51,152 nucleotides of DNA from Bacteroidales bacterium. Its GTDB lineage: Bacteria > Bacteroidota > Bacteroidia > Bacteroidales > Muribaculaceae. Shown here piece by piece: positions 32,784-41,714 of this stretch (positions within the stretch are counted from its first letter, which is position 1; every line of letters begins with the position of its first letter). Made by a program: the position numbers and the translations under genes. The notes under the pieces were generated by a model, which worked only from the letters and a program-made list of their open reading frames with translations, was not told where the DNA came from and ran no database searches. Location: positions 1 through 51,152 of the forward strand of contig CAAGDX010000012.1 in the NCBI GenBank assembly GCA_900768685.1, read 5' to 3'.

Positions 32784-33872
32784 ATGAAAAATATTTTTTC
32801 ACTTTTAGGCACCGCCGCTCTTGCAGTAACTCTCACAGCCTGCTCCTCAAACGAATGGAGCATTAAGGGCAACATTGAAGGCGGTGAAGGACATCTCCTT
32901 ACACTTGAAGCCGCATCAAATGGCGGATGGTACAGTCTGGACACGCTGACTTTGAAATCAGACAACTTTGAATTTTCACAGCCGGCAGCAGGATTCCCGG
33001 ACATCTATCGCCTCACCCTTGACGGAAAATCCGTTTATTTCCCAATAGACTCCATAGAAACTATCACCCTCAAAACGTCTGCAGAAAAGTTTGGCGGCGT
33101 ATATACACTTGAGGGCAGCGATGCTACAGCACTGATAATGGAAGTGGATAAACTCATCGCAAAAGTGGTAACGGAGAAAGGCGAACGTGCAGTGGCTATT
33201 GATGAGACATTGAAACGCGACCTTGCAAACATCATTCTTGCAAACCCGTCAGGAATAGTGGCTTACTACATTATCAACAAAAAAATTGGCGGGACACCAA
33301 TCTTTAACCCGAACGTTAAGAGCGACTTACGCGTGATTGGTGCAGTGGCAAATGCTTTTGTTGAAAATCGTCCGAACGACCCACGCACGGAATACCTCAA
33401 AAATCTTTTCCTCTCACAGCGTGTGGCACTCTCCGGCATAGCAAGTTCAGACACTCTCACAGTGGCTCAGACACACATTTTTGAAATCAATCTTCCAAAT
33501 CCGAAAGGCGACAGAGTAAGCCTCGTGGAAACGGCTTCCAAAGGAAATGTAGTGCTTCTGAACTTCACGGCAATGACTGCGGAAGAATCTCCGGCGTTCA
33601 ATATGGAACTGAACTCCGTATATAGCGAATATTCCGCAAAAGGACTTGAAATATACCAAGTTAGCATTGATGCCGACGAATACGCATGGCAGAGAGCGGC
33701 TAAAAATCTCCCGTGGATTTCCGTTTATGCCGGTGAAAATGAGAATAAATGTCTTGTGGACTACAACGTAAACTTTATTCCTGCACTCTACGTTATTGAC
33801 CGCAATGGTGAGATTGCAGAGCGTATCACGGATATTGCAAAAATCAAATCCACTATAAGTAAATACTTGTAA
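32784..33872 (+). CDS. Lipoprotein with DUF4369-like and thioredoxin-like domains lacking CXXC
   Basis: The 362-residue precursor has a lipobox (AALAVTLTACSSNEW, Cys near residue 20). The N-terminal beta domain (about 24-120) resembles DUF4369, which precedes TlpA-like folds in Bacteroidota. A helical region follows, then a thioredoxin-like C-terminal domain (about 225-362: LLNFTAMTAEESPAFNMELN to FIPALYVIDRNGEI). The place where active TlpA proteins carry WCxxC reads FTAMTAEES here, so no redox-active cysteines are present, although the cis-Pro (IPALYV) is kept. It therefore probably has a structural or binding role. A strong terminator follows. Confidence 0.85.
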   Translation: MKNIFSLLGTAALAVTLTACSSNEWSIKGNIEGGEGHLLTLEAASNGGWYSLDTLTLKSDNFEFSQPAAGFPDIYRLTLDGKSVYFPIDSIETITLKTSAEKFGGVYTLEGSDATALIMEVDKLIAKVVTEKGERAVAIDETLKRDLANIILANPSGIVAYYIINKKIGGTPIFNPNVKSDLRVIGAVANAFVENRPNDPRTEYLKNLFLSQRVALSGIASSDTLTVAQTHIFEINLPNPKGDRVSLVETASKGNVVLLNFTAMTAEESPAFNMELNSVYSEYSAKGLEIYQVSIDADEYAWQRAAKNLPWISVYAGENENKCLVDYNVNFIPALYVIDRNGEIAERITDIAKIKSTISKYL

Positions 33873-33893
33873 TTCAAGATTATACAAAACATT

Positions 33894-33926
33894 CAGAGCC
33901 TATCCAATCGGGTAGGCTCTGTTTTT
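33894..33926 (+). terminator. Terminator after the thioredoxin-like lipoprotein gene
   Basis: CAGAGCCTATCC (33894-33905) pairs with GGGTAGGCTCTG (33910-33921, one T-G wobble) around AATC, followed by TTTTT. It ends rightward transcription at the convergent yhcC gene, whose stop codon it touches. Confidence 0.88.
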
Positions 33927-34824
33927 ATATCATTTCATCTAAAGCCTTATTCAGGCGGTGCACAAACTCATAGTTTTTCAGTCCCCAGCGAGGCGAAATA
34001 AGCAATTCGTCAGGTGACTGAGATGTGAACCTTTCAATGGCAATTTGAGGATTAATGCAGCGGACAATTTTGCAGCAAAGAGCAATGTATTCATCTACAG
34101 TAAAGGTTTTTACGTCGTAAAGTCCCTGCTGTATATCCTTTGCAAGACGAGTTCCGCGAATCACTTGCAACTGGTGAAATTTCACGGTAGAAACAGGCAA
34201 TGCGGAAAGACGGCGAACAGTTTCAAGCATCATTTCCTCCGTTTCACCGGGTAAGCCCAAAATAAAGTGCAACCCCACGTCAATACCTTTAGCCACTGTT
34301 TTTTGCGTGGCTTCCACAGTTTCCGCCCAAGTGTGACAGCGGTTTATACGCTCAAGTGTTTCATCAAAAGAGGATTCCGCCCCGTATTCAATCACGACAC
34401 GCCCGGGGAAAGTGTTCAGTTCCGCAAGTTTTTCAAGCAATTCATCGCTCACGCAGTCCGGACGAGTGCCAATAATGAGCCCGTCCACATTTTCCACGGC
34501 AAGAGCCTCGTGATACATATCCATAAGGCGTGAGATACTGCTGCTATGAGTATTAGTATATGCTTGAAAATAAGCAAGATAGTGCATATTGGGGTATTTG
34601 CGGGCAAAAAACGCCTTAGCCTTTGTAAGTTGCTCCGTAATGCTATCGCCACGCTCTGCAAAAGTGGGATTAAAAGCCTGGTTGTTGCAATACGTGCAAC
34701 CGCCCCTCCCTTTTGTGCCGTCACGGTTAGGACACGTAAAACCCGCATTGACAGTAAGTTTCTGCATCTTACGGTTGAAGCGTTCCGCCAAATAATCCGA
34801 ATATTCCCTATAATATTTGCCCAT
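33925..34824 (-). CDS. YhcC-type radical SAM protein (TIGR01212 family)
   Basis: The product has 299 residues from the ATG at 34824 (MGKYYREYSDYLAERF). An in-frame ATG at 34854 adds ten residues inside aroC and lacks family similarity, so I prefer 34824, which gives a TGATG junction with the aroC stop. The radical SAM cluster site reads FTCPNRDGTKGRGGCTYCNN, with three Cys for the 4Fe-4S cluster. The rest (GLIIGTRPDCVSDELLEKL, the GLHFILGLPGETEEMMLETV block) is typical of YhcC proteins, of which the reaction is not established to my knowledge. It is the third gene of the ybaK-aroC-yhcC operon. Confidence 0.92.
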   Translation of the reverse strand: MGKYYREYSDYLAERFNRKMQKLTVNAGFTCPNRDGTKGRGGCTYCNNQAFNPTFAERGDSITEQLTKAKAFFARKYPNMHYLAYFQAYTNTHSSSISRLMDMYHEALAVENVDGLIIGTRPDCVSDELLEKLAELNTFPGRVVIEYGAESSFDETLERINRCHTWAETVEATQKTVAKGIDVGLHFILGLPGETEEMMLETVRRLSALPVSTVKFHQLQVIRGTRLAKDIQQGLYDVKTFTVDEYIALCCKIVRCINPQIAIERFTSQSPDELLISPRWGLKNYEFVHRLNKALDEMI

Positions 34825-35897
34825 CAGAATCTTGCAACTTTGTTTGCAAGCCAAGCATCAAAAACGGTGATTGCCGCCATTGCTTCCACAATAGGCACAG
34901 CACGCGGGAGCACGCACGGGTCGTGGCGACCGCGAGCCTTCAGAGTGACTGTATTGCCCTCTTTATCAATGGTTTCCACATCACGCAGAAGAGTGGCAAC
35001 AGGTTTGAATGCAACACGGAAATAAATGTCTTCACCATTAGAAATGCCGCCTTGGATACCACCGGAATTGTTTGTAAGCGTGGATATTTTGCCATTTTCA
35101 GTTTTGAAAACGTCTATCATCTCGCTACCACGATGCGTCACGCCCTCAAAACCCATGCCATACTCAAAACCTTTGGCAGCGTTTATGCTCATCATTGCAG
35201 ATGCAAGGCAAGCGTGAAGTTTACCGAAAGCAGGGTCGCCAAGTCCTGTAGGACAGCCTGTTATGACACCGGTGATAATGCCACCTATGGTGTCACCGGC
35301 ACTTTTCACGTCAAGTATCAGTGCTTTCATCTTTTCAGCAGTTTCCGCATCCGGGCAACGGACATCGTTTGAATCTATATCATTCAGGTTCAGCTCTTTA
35401 TAAGTTTTATTGAGAGCGATATCACCCACTTGCGACGTGTAAGCATAAACATTTATTCCCAATTGCTCCAATGCCTGACGAGCAAAAGCCCCCGCCACAA
35501 CGCGAGAAATAGTTTCGCGAGCGGAAGAGCGACCTCCCCCGCGGTGGTCACGGATGCCATATTTTGCGGTGTAAGTGAAATCTGCGTGAGAAGGGCGGAA
35601 AAGGTCACGAATATTGTCATAGTCGCCGGAATGTTGGTCAGCATTTCTTACTATAAAACCTATAGGCTGCCCCGTAGTGACACCTTCAAACAGTCCGGAG
35701 AGAACCTCCACACAGTCTTTTTCATTGCGAGCAGTCACGATAGCGGACTGCCCCGGACGACGGCGATTCAGCTGTTCCTGAACTTTTTCCAAATCAATGG
35801 CAACACCTGCCGGCATACCATCAATCACACCGCCCACAGCGGCACCATGAGATTCACCAAAAGTAGTGACCTTAATAATATTTCCAAACGTATTCAT
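34824..35897 (-). CDS. aroC: Chorismate synthase
   Basis: AroC uses reduced flavin to convert EPSP to chorismate, the last common step of aromatic synthesis. The 357-residue product shows the three family signatures: GESHGAAVGGVIDGMPAG near the N-terminus, the RDHRGGGRSSARETISRVVA stretch (about 122-142) and GRHDPCVLPRAVPIVEAMA near the C-terminus. Length is normal. It lies 6 bp after ybaK and overlaps the yhcC start by one base. Confidence 0.96.
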   Translation of the reverse strand: MNTFGNIIKVTTFGESHGAAVGGVIDGMPAGVAIDLEKVQEQLNRRRPGQSAIVTARNEKDCVEVLSGLFEGVTTGQPIGFIVRNADQHSGDYDNIRDLFRPSHADFTYTAKYGIRDHRGGGRSSARETISRVVAGAFARQALEQLGINVYAYTSQVGDIALNKTYKELNLNDIDSNDVRCPDAETAEKMKALILDVKSAGDTIGGIITGVITGCPTGLGDPAFGKLHACLASAMMSINAAKGFEYGMGFEGVTHRGSEMIDVFKTENGKISTLTNNSGGIQGGISNGEDIYFRVAFKPVATLLRDVETIDKEGNTVTLKARGRHDPCVLPRAVPIVEAMAAITVFDAWLANKVARF

Positions 35898-35903
35898 TTC
35901 CTC

Positions 35904-36386
35904 TTATGCTATCAAGTCGGCAAGAGTAGCCTTGACGTAGTTTATCAAATCTTGTGGAGAAATCTTAAATTGCAGTCCTCGTTGCCCTGCACTGATATAG
36001 ATATAATCAAAATTCAGAGCCGACTCGTGAATAAAAGTCGGAAACGGTTTTTTCATACCTATCGGAGAGCAACCGCCACGAATATAGCCTGTTAGGGGCA
36101 GCAATTCTTTCATAGGGATAAGGTCGGCTTTTTTAGCTCCGGCAATTTTGGCGGCTTTTTTCAAATCCACTTCATCGTCGCCGGGAATAACGCACACAAA
36201 ATAGCCGGACTTCTCGCCGTGCAGCACGAGAGTCTTAAAAACCTGCTTGATATTTTCGCCAAGTTGGTCGGCAATATGAGTAGCGGCGAGATTATTCTCG
36301 TCCACCTCGTACGGGACCAATTCATAATGAATTTTAGCCTTATCCAGCAGTCTTGCCGCATTTGTTTTATTTATACCCTGTTTCAT
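35904..36386 (-). CDS. ybaK: Cys-tRNA(Pro) deacylase YbaK/EbsC family
   Basis: YbaK removes cysteine wrongly attached to tRNA-Pro. The 160-residue product matches the family along its length: KTNAARLLDKAKIHYELVPY at the start, then QVFKTLVLHGEKSGYFVCVI, AKIAGAKKADLIPMKELLPL and the signature GYIRGGCSPIGMKKPFPTFI. The catalytic Lys is in the VFKTLV segment. It heads the leftward operon with aroC and yhcC, with a -7 box 20 bp upstream. Confidence 0.94.
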   Translation of the reverse strand: MKQGINKTNAARLLDKAKIHYELVPYEVDENNLAATHIADQLGENIKQVFKTLVLHGEKSGYFVCVIPGDDEVDLKKAAKIAGAKKADLIPMKELLPLTGYIRGGCSPIGMKKPFPTFIHESALNFDYIYISAGQRGLQFKISPQDLINYVKATLADLIA

Positions 36387-36405
36387 TATTATCTTTTTGT
36401 ATCCG

Positions 36406-36413
36406 CAAAGTTA
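36406..36413 (-). promoter_or_regulatory. Putative -7 box for ybaK-aroC-yhcC
   Basis: The minus strand reads TAACTTTG 20 bp before the ybaK start codon. No clear -33 TTG is seen. The upstream side runs straight into the 34-bp tandem repeat. Confidence 0.55.
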
Positions 36414-36433
36414 ATAATTCTTTTTGAAAAAAC

Positions 36434-36570
36434 ATACATTATAGCCATTTGCGGTGAATCCTGATAATATTCTCCGCACATTTTGCGGTGATTATACGCA
36501 TTATTCTCCGCACTTTTTGCGGTGATTAGATGCTTTATTCTCCGCAAATTTGCGGTGAATAAGTAAATTT
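36434..36570. repeat. 34-bp tandem repeat with internal hairpins
   Basis: GCGGTGA occurs at 36451, 36485, 36519 and 36552 (spacing 34, 34, 33), and TATTCTCCGCA at 36468, 36502 and 36536. Each full unit contains CCGCA...TGCGG, which can form a small hairpin. The first unit keeps only its right half; a degenerate copy (TTCGCCGCAAAAGGAG) follows at about 36570. The block fills the gap between divergent -7 boxes of ybaK (minus) and ctpA (plus). No gene is seen in 36387-36714. Confidence 0.88.
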
Positions 36571-36650
36571 TTCGCCGCAAAAGGAGTATTATTCACAACT
36601 TTTTACTTTTAAAAAAGCCATAAAAATAGTGTTATAGCGTGAAAAATGAC

Positions 36651-36658
36651 TAACTTTG
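36651..36658 (+). promoter_or_regulatory. Putative -7 box for ctpA
   Basis: TAACTTTG lies 56 bp upstream of the ATG at 36715. It begins 5 bp after the alternative ATG at 36646, which therefore cannot be the start on this transcript. Confidence 0.6.
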
Positions 36659-36714
36659 CACCAATAAAAGAAAGTTATTCAGCAAAAGTATTCAGCAAAA
36701 GAACGATTTATAAA

Positions 36715-38373
36715 ATGAGACGAATTTTTTACTTTTTTGCTATCTGTATGTGCGGATTTATTTCCGCAAATGTTTTGGGAGCCACTCGTAGCGACAAAAC
36801 GGATATAAACAAGAATTTGAATATCTTCACATCTATATACAAGGAACTGCAACGAAGTTATGTTGACACTATTGATGCCAACAAGACTATGCGTACAGCT
36901 ATTGATGCGATGCTCTACACGATAGACCCTTACACGGAATATATCCCGAAGGAGGAGCAAGAGGAGTTTTTGACAATCTCTACGGGCGAGTTTGGCGGTA
37001 TAGGTGCTTATATCTCCGAACGTGCCGGCAAAAATGTGATTATCGACCAGCCGCAAGATGACACTCCGGCTTACAAGATAGGACTTAAAGCAGGCGACCT
37101 GATAATGTGCGTTGACGGAGACACGGTGTTGGGTATTGGCAGCGATGCCGTACGCAACAAACTACGAGGTCCGGCAGGCTCAACCGTGAAAGTGACAGTG
37201 AAACGTCCTTACGTACAGGATTCCATTCTCACTTTTGACATTAAACGCGAGATTATAGACGTAAATCCGGTGCCGTACTATGGCACTGTGGCGGACGGCG
37301 TAGGTTACATCGCTCTGACCACTTTTAATGAGAAATCTTACGGAAAAGTGCGTGATGCTTTTGTGGAACTGAAAGAGCAGAAAGGCATAAAATCACTCAT
37401 ATTGGACTTACGCAGCAATGGCGGCGGACTGATGGAGAGTGCAATCCAGATAGTGGGCATTTTCGTGAACAAGGGTACGGAGGTCGTTACCACTCGCGGA
37501 AAAGGCGAAATGAATGAGCAGACGTACAAGACAACGGTAAAACCGGTAGATACGGAAATGCCGCTTGTAGTGCTTGTTGACGGCGGTTCCGCATCATCAT
37601 CTGAAATTGTGACGGGTGCACTTCAGGACTTGGACCGAGCGGTGATTGTGGGCAACAGGACATACGGCAAGGGACTTGTTCAAAGCACACGCCAGATACC
37701 ATACGACGGACTTCTGAAAATCACTATTTCCAAATACTACATACCCAGCGGACGACTGATTCAGGCTATTGACTATTCCCACAGGAATGAGGACGGAAGC
37801 GTACAGCGTACGCCGGACAGTCTGACTCACGTTTTTTACACAAAAAACGGACGTGAAGTTCGTGACGGAGGAGGTATTACTCCGGACGTGACCGTGACTT
37901 ACCCCAAAACGGCAAAAATCACGGAAAACCTGGTGCGAGACAACTGGACATACGACTATTCCGTGTATTTCGCATCCAAAACCGACAGCGTTGCCTCACC
38001 CGGAGAATTTGAAATTACGGATTCCATATATGCGGATTTCAAGCAATTTGTGAAATACGACAAGCTGAAATACGACAAGGTTTGCGAAACTATGATTTCA
38101 CGTCTTGAGGAAGCCTCTAAAGATGAAGGCTATATGACAGACGAGGTGAAATCACACATAGACGCACTCAAGGGGCTGCTGCACCACGATATAGAACGAG
38201 ATTTTGACATAAATCGCAAATCAATAAGTTTCTATCTGGAGTCTGAAATCATGACGCGAATGTATGGCAGCAAAGGAGCCATGCAACATTCCGTAAAAGA
38301 CGATACCGCTGTCAATCAGGCAGTTGAGGTGCTGAATGACAGCGAACGCGTGGCTTCAATTCTAAAAAAATAA
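36715..38373 (+). CDS. S41 family C-terminal processing peptidase
   Basis: The product has 552 residues from the ATG at 36715 (MRRIFYFFAICMCGFISANV, a signal peptide). The family cleaves periplasmic proteins near their C-termini. Domains in order are an N-terminal helical part, a PDZ domain (FGGIGAYISERAGKNVIIDQ to KVTVKRPYVQ, about 95-180) and the S41 core with SLILDLRSNGGGLMESAIQI. The catalytic Ser is in VDGGSASSSEIVTGALQDLD and the Lys in YGKGLVQSTRQIP. The C-terminal DUF3340-like region is helical. The longer reading from 36646 is rejected because the -7 box lies inside it. Its stop overlaps the mfd start (TAATG). Confidence 0.93.
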   Translation: MRRIFYFFAICMCGFISANVLGATRSDKTDINKNLNIFTSIYKELQRSYVDTIDANKTMRTAIDAMLYTIDPYTEYIPKEEQEEFLTISTGEFGGIGAYISERAGKNVIIDQPQDDTPAYKIGLKAGDLIMCVDGDTVLGIGSDAVRNKLRGPAGSTVKVTVKRPYVQDSILTFDIKREIIDVNPVPYYGTVADGVGYIALTTFNEKSYGKVRDAFVELKEQKGIKSLILDLRSNGGGLMESAIQIVGIFVNKGTEVVTTRGKGEMNEQTYKTTVKPVDTEMPLVVLVDGGSASSSEIVTGALQDLDRAVIVGNRTYGKGLVQSTRQIPYDGLLKITISKYYIPSGRLIQAIDYSHRNEDGSVQRTPDSLTHVFYTKNGREVRDGGGITPDVTVTYPKTAKITENLVRDNWTYDYSVYFASKTDSVASPGEFEITDSIYADFKQFVKYDKLKYDKVCETMISRLEEASKDEGYMTDEVKSHIDALKGLLHHDIERDFDINRKSISFYLESEIMTRMYGSKGAMQHSVKDDTAVNQAVEVLNDSERVASILKK

Positions 38374-41300
38374 TGGAACTTTCCGATATTTGCTCCAAAT
38401 TTCTCACCAAGCCGCTGCGTGAGGCTCTTGCGAACGGACTTTCCGGCAAAGAAACGCCCGCACGGCTCGCACTATGCAATCTTGCCGGTTCGTCAGCCGC
38501 ACTTGCACTTGCAAACGTTCCTCACGGCGAATCGCCGCTCCTCGTGATAGGCGACAGCAAAGACGATGCAGGCTACTTATATCACGACCTGTCGCGACTG
38601 CTTGGCGAAAACAGCGTGCTCGTTTTTCCTTCCGGCTACAAGCGAGACATCAAATACGGGCAGGTGGATTCTCCCTCACAGGTGGCTCGTACAGAGGCAC
38701 TTAAAGCATGGAAAGACGACCCTAACCTAAAAATAATTGTTTCCTACCCGGAAGCGATAGCGGAAGGTGTTGCAACGTGGAAAGAAATTTCCGAGCACAG
38801 CATGGACTTGCAATTGGAGCAGGAAATATCACCCATCACGCTACGAGACTGGCTGTTAAGTCAAGGATTTTTCAAGGTGGATTACGTCTATGAGCCCGGG
38901 CAATTTGCCATGCGCGGTTCCATCATAGACATATTCAGCTATTCAAACGAATTGCCGTTTCGTATAGACTTTTTCGGTGATGAGATAGACACAATCCGCA
39001 CGTTTGACGTGGAAACGCAACTTTCCGTGAAGAAATACGAGAAAATTGCGATTACGGCAAACGTGAAGCCGGAAATAGTGAATATGTCACTACTTGACGT
39101 CATTCCGAGTGACACGATACTTGCTTTTCGCGACAAAGATTTCACTCTTTCACGCATAAATGAGATTGCTGCTGAAACATTCAGCGAAAGTTCCATGATA
39201 GCCGATGAGGGCGACAAAGATGCACTGAACAAGGTGGTAAGTCCGGAAGATTTTGCGGCAAAAGCAGAGGCTTTCAGTCAGATATTTTTCACCTCCGGCA
39301 ACAGTGCGGACAAGTCTATTCCCAAAATAGATTTCAAGTGCGAGCCGCAAGGATTGTACCACAAAAATTTTGACCTTATCAGCGATTCATTCCGCGATTT
39401 CCTCTCAAAAAAATACAAAATTTACATTCTCAGCGACAGCACAAAACAGATTCAGCGACTGAAAGATATCTTTGCGGACCGCGGCGATAACATAGAATTT
39501 ACACCTATCATTACCACTCTCCACGAAGGTTTTGTGAACAACAGAGCCAAGGAGTGCGTGTTTACGGACCACCAGATTTTTGACCGTTTCCACAAATACA
39601 CTCTTAAGAGCGACCGTGCCCGCACAGGTCGTCTTGCCCTGTCGCTCAAGGAGTTAAGTTCCATATCCGTAGGCGACTATATAGTGCATATAGACCATGG
39701 TGTGGGTCGTTTTGCAGGTATGGTACGCACCAAGGTGAGCGGCAGCGTGCAGGAAATGGTGAAACTCATCTATAAAAACGATGACATAATTTTCGTTTCC
39801 ATTCATTCCCTCCACAAACTCTCCAAGTACCGCGGCAAAGAAGGCGTGCCGCCAAAAATAAACCAACTCGGCACCGGGGCGTGGAACAGAATGAAAGAGC
39901 GCACCAAAACTCGCCTCAAAGATATAGCACGAGACTTGATAAAACTCTATGCCGCAAGAAAAGAGGAACAGGGTTTCAGTTTCTCGCCGGACTCATACCT
40001 CCAGCACGAACTTGAAGCCTCGTTTATCTACGAAGATACTCCGGACCAAGTTACAGCCACGCAAGCCGTGAAAACAGACATGGAAAGTCCCAGACCTATG
40101 GACAGGCTTATCTGCGGTGATGTGGGTTTCGGAAAGACGGAAATTGCTATCCGTGCTGCATTCAAAGCAGCTGTTGACGGCAAACAGACAGCAGTACTGG
40201 TGCCTACAACAGTGCTTGCTTACCAGCATTACAACACGTTCAAAAGCCGATTAGCGGATTTCCCCGTACGCGTGGATTACCTATCCCGTGCAAGGACTAC
40301 CAAGCAAGTGAATGAAATCCTCAAGTCGCTGGAAGAAGGTAAAATAGACATAATAATAGGCACTCACAAACTTGTGGGCAAAAATGTCAAATTCAAGGAT
40401 TTGGGTCTGCTGATAATAGATGAGGAGCAGAAATTCGGTGTGGCAGTGAAGGAAAAACTGAAACAGATGAAAGTGAATGTGGATACTCTCACGATGAGTG
40501 CTACCCCTATTCCACGCACTCTGCAATTCTCGCTTATGGGTGCTCGCGACCTCTCCTCTATCATGACGCCACCGCCAAACAGGTACCCGATAGTGACCTC
40601 CGTATGTACGCTCACAGACGAGATTATGGCAGAAGCCGTAAACTTCGAGCTTTCCAGAAACGGACAAGTTTTCATCATAAATCCCAGAATAGAAGGACTT
40701 TACGACCTCCAGGCAATGCTCCGCAGAGTGGTGCCGGATGCACGCACCGTGGTGGCTCACGGACAGATGCCACCTGCAAACCTGGAGCAGATAATAATAG
40801 ACTTTGCGAACCACGACTATGACGTGCTGATAGCCACAACTATCATTGAGAGCGGTATTGATATGCCGAACGTGAACACTATGCTCGTGAACAATGCACA
40901 AAATTTCGGTCTTAGCGAACTGCACCAGTTGCGAGGCAGAGTGGGACGCAGTTCACGCAAAGCATTCTGCTATCTCTTTGTGCCACCGCACGTTCCGCTG
41001 AATCCCGTGGCACGTCGCAGACTTCAAGCAATAGAAAGTTTCAGCGAACTGGGTAGCGGTATTCACATAGCCATGCAGGACCTTGACATCCGTGGTGCGG
41101 GAAACCTTTTGGGTGCCGAACAGAGCGGATTTATAGCGGATTTGGGCTATGAAACGTACCAGAAAATCCTTAAGGAAGCAGTTTTGGAAATCCGCAATGA
41201 GGAATTTCCGGATGTGCTTGACGGAAAAGAGGAAGACGAAAAAGAATACGTTTCAGATTGCACTATCGAGAGCGATATGGAACTGCTTTTCCCTGCCGAC

Positions 41301-41714
41301 TATGTGCCTACAGACAGCGAACGCATAGCACTCTACCAGGAACTGGACAATATAGAGCGAGAACTTGATTTACAGACGTTTAAGGCAAAACTCCTGGACC
41401 GTTTCGGAAAAATACCGCACGAAGCGGCGGAACTGCTCCGCATACCTCGACTGAGACGACTTGCACGCCAACTTGGTATTGAAAAAGTGAACCTCAAAAC
41501 GGGCAAAATGTTTATATATTTTGTGGGCGAAGAAAACAAGGCTTACTACCAGTCACCGATGTTCGGCAAACTGCTCCACTACTTGCAAAACAATTCCCGA
41601 CGCGTCAAAATTCGTGACATCGCCGGGAAAAGAAGTTTTGTGATTGAGAATGTGCCTACTGTTGAGGAAGCTGTGAATATCTTTAATCAAGTGCTTGAGC
41701 TGTCCTCGCTTTAA
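38373..41714 (+). CDS. mfd: Transcription-repair coupling factor
   Basis: Mfd pushes stalled RNA polymerase off damaged DNA and recruits UvrA. The 1113-residue product has the UvrB-homologous N-terminal part (LREALANGLSGKETPARLAL to YEPGQFAMRGSIIDIFSYSN). The polymerase-interaction domain follows (SVGDYIVHIDHGVGRFAGMV, about 425-490), then the RecG-like helicase with Walker A ICGDVGFGKTEIAIRAA near residue 581, DEEQ box and SATPIPRTLQFSLMGARDL. The second RecA lobe has TTIIESGIDMPNVNTMLV and QLRGRVGRSSRKAFCY, and the C-terminal TRCF domain closes it. Its ATG overlaps the ctpA stop. It converges on the flavin-reductase gene with a 4-bp overlap. Confidence 0.96.
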   Translation: MELSDICSKFLTKPLREALANGLSGKETPARLALCNLAGSSAALALANVPHGESPLLVIGDSKDDAGYLYHDLSRLLGENSVLVFPSGYKRDIKYGQVDSPSQVARTEALKAWKDDPNLKIIVSYPEAIAEGVATWKEISEHSMDLQLEQEISPITLRDWLLSQGFFKVDYVYEPGQFAMRGSIIDIFSYSNELPFRIDFFGDEIDTIRTFDVETQLSVKKYEKIAITANVKPEIVNMSLLDVIPSDTILAFRDKDFTLSRINEIAAETFSESSMIADEGDKDALNKVVSPEDFAAKAEAFSQIFFTSGNSADKSIPKIDFKCEPQGLYHKNFDLISDSFRDFLSKKYKIYILSDSTKQIQRLKDIFADRGDNIEFTPIITTLHEGFVNNRAKECVFTDHQIFDRFHKYTLKSDRARTGRLALSLKELSSISVGDYIVHIDHGVGRFAGMVRTKVSGSVQEMVKLIYKNDDIIFVSIHSLHKLSKYRGKEGVPPKINQLGTGAWNRMKERTKTRLKDIARDLIKLYAARKEEQGFSFSPDSYLQHELEASFIYEDTPDQVTATQAVKTDMESPRPMDRLICGDVGFGKTEIAIRAAFKAAVDGKQTAVLVPTTVLAYQHYNTFKSRLADFPVRVDYLSRARTTKQVNEILKSLEEGKIDIIIGTHKLVGKNVKFKDLGLLIIDEEQKFGVAVKEKLKQMKVNVDTLTMSATPIPRTLQFSLMGARDLSSIMTPPPNRYPIVTSVCTLTDEIMAEAVNFELSRNGQVFIINPRIEGLYDLQAMLRRVVPDARTVVAHGQMPPANLEQIIIDFANHDYDVLIATTIIESGIDMPNVNTMLVNNAQNFGLSELHQLRGRVGRSSRKAFCYLFVPPHVPLNPVARRRLQAIESFSELGSGIHIAMQDLDIRGAGNLLGAEQSGFIADLGYETYQKILKEAVLEIRNEEFPDVLDGKEEDEKEYVSDCTIESDMELLFPADYVPTDSERIALYQELDNIERELDLQTFKAKLLDRFGKIPHEAAELLRIPRLRRLARQLGIEKVNLKTGKMFIYFVGEENKAYYQSPMFGKLLHYLQNNSRRVKIRDIAGKRSFVIENVPTVEEAVNIFNQVLELSSL

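Noticed and set aside
36434..36570. Possible CRISPR array at the ybaK-ctpA gap
   Set aside because: The period is a continuous 34-bp tandem repeat with no constant-repeat/variable-spacer pattern.
36646..36714. Upstream start for the S41 peptidase
   Set aside because: The -7 box TAACTTTG lies 5 bp downstream of that ATG, so the transcript cannot include it. The ATG at 36715 starts a proper signal peptide.
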